Of a DNA stretch of 64,000 nt, positions 55,339-64,000 are shown piece by piece. A program made the position numbers and the translations under genes. Below the pieces are notes generated by a model, which saw nothing but the letters and a program-made list of their open reading frames with translations, did no database searches and was not told the origin of the DNA. Within the stretch, counting starts at the first letter, position 1. Each line of letters starts with the position of its first letter. This DNA is from Thermogemmatispora sp042408965 (GTDB taxonomy: Bacteria; Chloroflexota; Ktedonobacteria; Ktedonobacterales; Ktedonobacteraceae): the NCBI GenBank assembly GCA_042408965.1, contig JBHOQN010000008.1, positions 15,563-79,562 on the forward strand. Direction: 5' to 3'.

Positions 55339-55905
55339 TCAGGCCCCGCGGGAGAGGCAGCCACTTTCATGAAAGTCTGTCTGGCTCAGACGTAGGGGAA
55401 CGATGCCAAAGAGGCCCGTTCCAATCTGGGCGGCGTTGGTCAGCGTGCGTAGGGCCATCAAAGCCCCGATGCGCGTCTCCTCGCTGTAGTCGAGCAGCTC
55501 AACCATGTGCTCAAACTCGGCCTGCGTCAGCACCTCATAGGAGAGATCAGGCCGCACCAGCATGGTCAGATCAAGGTCGACATAGGTCAGACCCGCCTCC
55601 TCGATGGTAGCGGGCAGAATAATGGCGGCATAGGTGTAGAGCAGATCGCGATCGTCGTAAAAAGCACTGAGCATGTACCAGCGCTCCGGCCAGAAGAACT
55701 GCAGGCAGTGGTAGCGCAGGGGACGTGACCCCGTCGTCCACTCCATCAACGTGCCGGCAGGCAGCCAGAGGCGCAGACAATCTGCGCTCGGCTCCATGAG
55801 CGGCGCATCACTGAGGCGCACCGCCGGCGCAAGACGACAGGCACGCCACACTCCGCGAAGTACACGATCGTAGCTTCGGCTCTCCACACGGAAATCTGGT
55901 TGCAT
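55339..55905 (-). CDS. DUF402 family protein (nucleotide phosphatase-like)
   Basis: This protein of about 188 residues matches the DUF402/FomD-like family by YDRVLRGVWRACRL, LRLWLPAGTLMEW, WPERWYMLSAFYDD and the acidic block TYVDLDLTMLVRPD. Some family members hydrolyse nucleoside di/triphosphates using two metal ions held by these Asp residues; the activity here is inferred from family. ATG 55905 has GGGAGGGAG upstream; the longer frame to 55959 crosses the promoter. It leads a two-gene operon with mce. Confidence 0.88.
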   Translation of the reverse strand: MQPDFRVESRSYDRVLRGVWRACRLAPAVRLSDAPLMEPSADCLRLWLPAGTLMEWTTGSRPLRYHCLQFFWPERWYMLSAFYDDRDLLYTYAAIILPATIEEAGLTYVDLDLTMLVRPDLSYEVLTQAEFEHMVELLDYSEETRIGALMALRTLTNAAQIGTGLFGIVPLRLSQTDFHESGCLSRGA

Positions 55906-55930
55906 AAGAGTTCTCCCTCCCATCCGCCTC

Positions 55931-55959
55931 ATAGTACGCAAATCCTCTGATCTCGTCAA
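55931..55959 (-). promoter_or_regulatory. Sigma-70-type promoter for DUF402-mce
   Basis: Reading leftward: TTGACG (55959-55954), 17-base spacer, TACTAT (55936-55931). The start would be near 55924, about 19 bases before ATG 55905 and overlapping its ribosome site. Strong match. Confidence 0.7.
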
Positions 55960-56006
55960 GCGGCACCAATCAGGCCGTGACCCGGCGAGCTACCCCAGTC
56001 CTGCCC

Positions 56007-56035
56007 TGTACTGCAGAGATGCCGTGTAGTACAAT
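56007..56035 (+). promoter_or_regulatory. Possible promoter for the cyclase/AAA gene
   Basis: TGTACT, a 17-base spacer and TACAAT point toward the gene starting at 56131. The -10 box is good and the -35 is weak. Confidence 0.35.
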
Positions 56036-56130
56036 GGGTGTACGGAGAGAGGAAGTCCTGGGTGACACATCTCCACGATAGCCCCTGACCATCATGGCAG
56101 GAGCAGAAGAGGCGGGAGAGACGAGAAGAG

Positions 56131-60207
<4,077 letters not shown>

Positions 60208-60219
60208 GAGACGCTCCTC

Positions 60220-61122
60220 TTAGAGACGCCACAGGTCGCGATCATGCCATAGACGGGTCGAGTCCCACTCAGGTCCCATAGCGGGCGGCAGAACGGAAAG
60301 ATGCACCCGTGCCAGCGGGGCGCCCGCCGCGCTGATCTGCTGGCGAACGCTGTTCAATGCTAGAGAAGGCGTATTGTTGGTGCGGCTCAGGTGGGAGAGC
60401 CAGAGCCAGCGTACACTATCGGCGCGCCAGGTGTGCAGGATGGCGGCGGCTGCCTGGTCGTTCGAGAGGTGACCGGTCGGGCTGAGGATGCGCATCTTGA
60501 GGGGATAGGCGTAGGGGCCACGCAGGAGGCGCTCACGGTCGTGGTTAGCCTCGAGAATGAGGAGGTCGGCCTGGCACATGGCCTTGAGCATCAGTGGCGT
60601 GATCGCGCCGCTATCGGTGACCACGCAGACACGGCAGCCGCCGGCGGCGAGGAGATAGCCACAGGGGGCGACGGCATCGTGGGGCACAGCGAAGGAGGTC
60701 ACCTCAATATCGCCGAGGAGGCAGGAGCAGCCGACGGGCAACGGGAGAGTTTCGCGCAGCACCAGAGGGGTGGGGGGCCACTCCTGCGGTGAGAGTGCCT
60801 CTGCAGGACGGCTCTCTTCTCCAAGCTGGGAGGACTGCGTCGCCAGACTCCCTTCGAGGGCGGCCAGTGTCCGCGGATCAGCCACCACGGGCAGTGCATA
60901 ACGTTTCAACAGGAGCGGCAGAGCCAGTACGTGATCGCTATGTTCGTGTGTCAGCAGAATGGCGCGCAGGGCCTCGGGCGAGACTCCCACCTGCTGCAGA
61001 CGCATGATAAGGGTGCGAAAGGGCAGGCCGGCGTCGAGCAAGAGCCTGGTACGCCCTTGCGGTCCTGCTTCAATCAGCAGGGCGTTTCCACTGCTACTAC
61101 TACCAAGAGAGACGACACGCAT
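60220..61122 (-). CDS. Metallo-beta-lactamase-fold hydrolase, WalJ/YycJ-like
   Basis: The 300-residue protein starts with VVSLGSSSSGNALLIEAG and has the metal motif HEHSDH (residues 59-64), later His in FAVPHDAVAP, Asp in VVTDSG, and LILEANHD and LSHLSRTNNTP, the pattern of YycJ/WalJ-type nucleases. Function as a DNA exonuclease is family knowledge. ATG 61122 has GAGG 8 bases upstream. The gene converges with the cyclase gene (12-base gap) and follows the amidohydrolase gene by 37 bases. Confidence 0.92.
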   Translation of the reverse strand: MRVVSLGSSSSGNALLIEAGPQGRTRLLLDAGLPFRTLIMRLQQVGVSPEALRAILLTHEHSDHVLALPLLLKRYALPVVADPRTLAALEGSLATQSSQLGEESRPAEALSPQEWPPTPLVLRETLPLPVGCSCLLGDIEVTSFAVPHDAVAPCGYLLAAGGCRVCVVTDSGAITPLMLKAMCQADLLILEANHDRERLLRGPYAYPLKMRILSPTGHLSNDQAAAAILHTWRADSVRWLWLSHLSRTNNTPSLALNSVRQQISAAGAPLARVHLSVLPPAMGPEWDSTRLWHDRDLWRL

Positions 61123-61159
61123 AGTGATAGCCTCGCATTTTTATGATGAGCAGGCCCGA

Positions 61160-62017
61160 TCAGCCGGTCTGGCGAGGGGGCAGGCCAAGCAACCGGCGAG
61201 CGTTCTCGCCCAGGACCATGGTCAGGGCCTCGACGCTCAGGCCAGCCTGGCGGATATGCTCGATCACGCGCCGCTGACGCAGGAGGCCATAGTCGCTGGC
61301 GAAGAGAATGCGCTCGGCTCCCACGAGGGCGGCGACGGTAGGGAAGATCGCCTGGCGGTAGAGAAAGATCGTTGCAGCAGTATCATACCATACGCGGGAA
61401 GCGAGGTGCTGGATCTCAGGCATCAAGGTATAGAAGGGGAGGCCACCGCCCCAGTGCGCCGCCACGAAACGCACATCGGGGAAGGCGCTCAGGAAGGTCA
61501 CGATATCAGCCAGCGAGACGTCCCCTTTTCCGGGGTAGAGATGGCCAACCGGCTCACTGCAATGGGAGAGGACCAGCAGATCGTAGCGGCGTACGACCTC
61601 CATCAGTGGCGAGAGCAACGCAATATCGCTGAGGCGGTAGCCCTGACCATGGGGCATCAGCTCCCCCAAACCAACCATACCGGCCTGAGCGCAGCGCTCG
61701 AGTTCGTAGACCGCACGCGCGCCCACCGTTGGGAGGATCACGGCCATCCCATAAATGCGGCCTGGATAGCGGCGCATGGCGTCGAGCACATAGCTATTCG
61801 TCTCTTCGATCAGGGCGGGGTCGTTCCAGCCGAAGGCGAAGGCCACTGCAGCATCGACGCCGGCTGCATCCATCTCGGCAATCAGATCCTCGGCAGTCGC
61901 CAGTGTGGCACGGGGATTGCGGTAGAGCGCATCGAACCAGGGATCTCGCTCGCAATAGCGCTGACGGTGATCCCGAATATGGGGGGGAAAGAGATGCGTA
62001 TGGAAATCGATGATCAT
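61160..62017 (-). CDS. Amidohydrolase-family (TIM-barrel) metal-dependent hydrolase
   Basis: This 285-residue protein is the compact amidohydrolase-2 type. HTH in IIDFHTHLF (His6, His8) would bind the metal, with later His in LVLSHCSEP and VAAHWGGGLPF, and the Asp in ILFASDYG. The substrate cannot be read; relatives include decarboxylases and hydrolases of small cyclic compounds. The ribosome site at ATG 62017 is weak. It appears to be co-transcribed with the metallo-hydrolase gene downstream. Confidence 0.92.
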   Translation of the reverse strand: MIIDFHTHLFPPHIRDHRQRYCERDPWFDALYRNPRATLATAEDLIAEMDAAGVDAAVAFAFGWNDPALIEETNSYVLDAMRRYPGRIYGMAVILPTVGARAVYELERCAQAGMVGLGELMPHGQGYRLSDIALLSPLMEVVRRYDLLVLSHCSEPVGHLYPGKGDVSLADIVTFLSAFPDVRFVAAHWGGGLPFYTLMPEIQHLASRVWYDTAATIFLYRQAIFPTVAALVGAERILFASDYGLLRQRRVIEHIRQAGLSVEALTMVLGENARRLLGLPPRQTG

Positions 62018-62250
62018 GGGAAACTGGCGCCTGCTCCTCCACCCGAAGGTGGCAACTCCCGGGACTCAGCGCCCAGGCTTGAGTATCCCGGAGCCAGATA
62101 GACTCAACAGCGTTCATTGCCCGCTGCCAAGGGGGTCTTTCTGAGCTCCCCTCACAGAGCCAGTGCTCAACAGTTGCACTTGCGCTGGCTGTGAATCCAG
62201 GGGACCAGAAAGAGGCCTCGCTGGCATCGTCCAGAATATGGATAGCGGCC

Positions 62251-62276
62251 GCAGCGCTCCAGCGCTAGAGCGCTGC
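62251..62276. repeat. 9-base inverted repeat in a gene-free stretch
   Basis: Arms GCAGCGCTC and GAGCGCTGC are perfect, with an 8-base loop. It lies in 62018-62375, between the MazG-like gene and the amidohydrolase gene, where I see no other feature. There is no adjoining T-run. Confidence 0.5.
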
Positions 62277-62375
62277 AAGCAGCCGGAGATGCCTTCCTTC
62301 GTGCTTTGCTTTGCACACCGCGGGCAGCGCAACTGACCCCTGTGAAGAGGCCGGAGAGAACCAGCCAGCCGGCGA

Positions 62376-62702
62376 TCAGGTAGTCCAAAGCAGGAGAAGC
62401 CGCCGCTCGAAGCCTCCTCGCTCTGCTCGTCGCTGCGCTTGCTCCTGCCTGATCGCTTCCTGAGAGAGCACATAGGCCGCCCTGAGCGCATCCAGCACCT
62501 CCTGAAGATCGGCCAGTTCCGTGATCAAGGCCTCGGTGGTCTCGGCCTGAGCAGCCTCGGTGGCCTCTTCTATCAGCTTTGCGCGGAGGGCTTGCCGATA
62601 TTCCTCCTCAGCAACGATCACTGCGACTTCACAATGCGCGCCGGCGCGTCGAATGAGCTCCGGAATACCGTCGCGCACCAATTTGTGATGCTCCTGGGGC
62701 AT
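62376..62702 (-). CDS. MazG-like nucleoside-triphosphate pyrophosphohydrolase
   Basis: This protein of about 108 residues fits the small helical MazG-like group: HKLVRDGIPELI at the start, then KLIEEATEAAQAE and LITELADLQEVLDALR, whose Glu and Asp residues form the metal site. Such enzymes remove damaged nucleotides. ATG 62702 has AAGGAGG close upstream and is better than the longer frame to 62807. The gene stands between the rRNA terminator and the amidohydrolase gene. Confidence 0.9.
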   Translation of the reverse strand: MPQEHHKLVRDGIPELIRRAGAHCEVAVIVAEEEYRQALRAKLIEEATEAAQAETTEALITELADLQEVLDALRAAYVLSQEAIRQEQAQRRAERGGFERRLLLLWTT

Positions 62703-62815
62703 ATGCCTCCTTTCATTCGGGCTAGCACCCAGAGTCAGTCGTCCGCTTCCTGATGGGGCAAGAGAGAGGTCATGAGACCCTCCCCTGCTCAAGCGTCTAG
62801 CCCGCATTGGAGCCT

Positions 62816-62851
62816 AAAAAAAGAGGGCGTGCTCCAGAATGAAGTACGCCC
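62816..62851 (-). terminator. Intrinsic terminator of the rRNA operon
   Basis: Reading leftward, GGGCGT...ACGCCC (arms 62851-62846 and 62830-62825) is followed two bases later by seven Ts (62822-62816). It lies about 145 bases after the 23S 3' end. The bases between show no other gene. Confidence 0.88.
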
Positions 62852-62997
62852 ATCACTGCTTTCCTTCGTCGCTTCCAACTGAAGGGTCTCTTGCCTCAAT
62901 TTTGCTGAGAACCGCCGCCAAGACAACGGGTAAGCGTTGCACGCGACATCCTCGACCAGCCATGCGCTGAAGTTTACCCATTGAAGAAATCAGGGAA

Positions 62998-64000
<1,003 letters not shown>

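Noticed and set aside
60959..62101. 380-codon plus-strand frame
   Set aside because: Antisense to the metallo-hydrolase and amidohydrolase genes; Gln/His-rich shadow.
62114..62491. 125-codon minus-strand frame
   Set aside because: Runs through the gene-free stretch and into the MazG-like gene; Ser/Arg-rich without a family match.
62852..62997. Search for a 5S rRNA after 23S
   Set aside because: The sequence lacks the conserved 5S stems by eye; reported instead as missing.

Overview
The window looks like chromosomal DNA from a high-GC bacterium, probably a Chloroflexota/Ktedonobacteria-type organism. That placement is an inference from gene content and style: penicillin-acylase and luciferase-like tailoring genes among hybrid NRPS/PKS genes, a zinc-ribbon/cyclase/AAA/TPR regulator, and DUF402 beside methylmalonyl-CoA epimerase. 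The partial 23S gene at the right end would settle it.

Positions 1 to about 47.7 kb are one large hybrid NRPS/PKS locus, built as two divergent operons around a 0.5 kb control region (34298-34816). The leftward operon has its best promoter at 34469-34441 and carries, in transcription order: an acyl-AMP ligase with carrier domain; C-C-A-T NRPS; KS-AT-KR-ACP PKS with a methyltransferase inside the KR; luciferase-like monooxygenase; a free-standing C domain; SyrP/TauD-like dioxygenase; C-A-T NRPS (Cys-type code, degenerate C domain); penicillin-acylase-like hydrolase; two ABC exporter halves; KS-AT-T PKS; and an A-T-C-A NRPS that runs off the left edge. The rightward operon (promoter 34749-34777) carries a small unknown protein, a 2506-residue NRPS (C-A-T-C-A-T with an FkbM-type methyltransferase inside the second A domain), a type II thioesterase, MbtH, a second small unknown protein and an A-T-C NRPS. 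Pocket codes read by hand suggest Thr, Cys, a basic residue (Orn/Arg-like), Asn, Asp and Ala, plus two malonyl extensions and an acyl starter. The product is inferred to be an acylated, hydroxylated and methylated lipopeptide/polyketide hybrid that may be deacylated and exported. Its cyclase or release domain is not visible.

From 47.7 kb rightwards GC rises visibly and genes become ordinary: a GMC oxidoreductase followed by an ABC exporter gene split by a 7-T homopolymer frameshift; a possible small lipoprotein; a hypothetical gene; a propionyl/methylmalonyl-CoA carboxyltransferase; DUF402 with methylmalonyl-CoA epimerase; a 1358-residue adenylate cyclase/AAA/TPR protein; a WalJ-like metallo-hydrolase; an amidohydrolase; and a MazG-like pyrophosphohydrolase. 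The window ends in the 3' third of a 23S rRNA gene on the minus strand, followed by a clear intrinsic terminator and no linked 5S gene.

No tRNA, CRISPR array or intact insertion sequence was recognised. Domain, code and promoter calls are by eye from the sequence; no database was searched.
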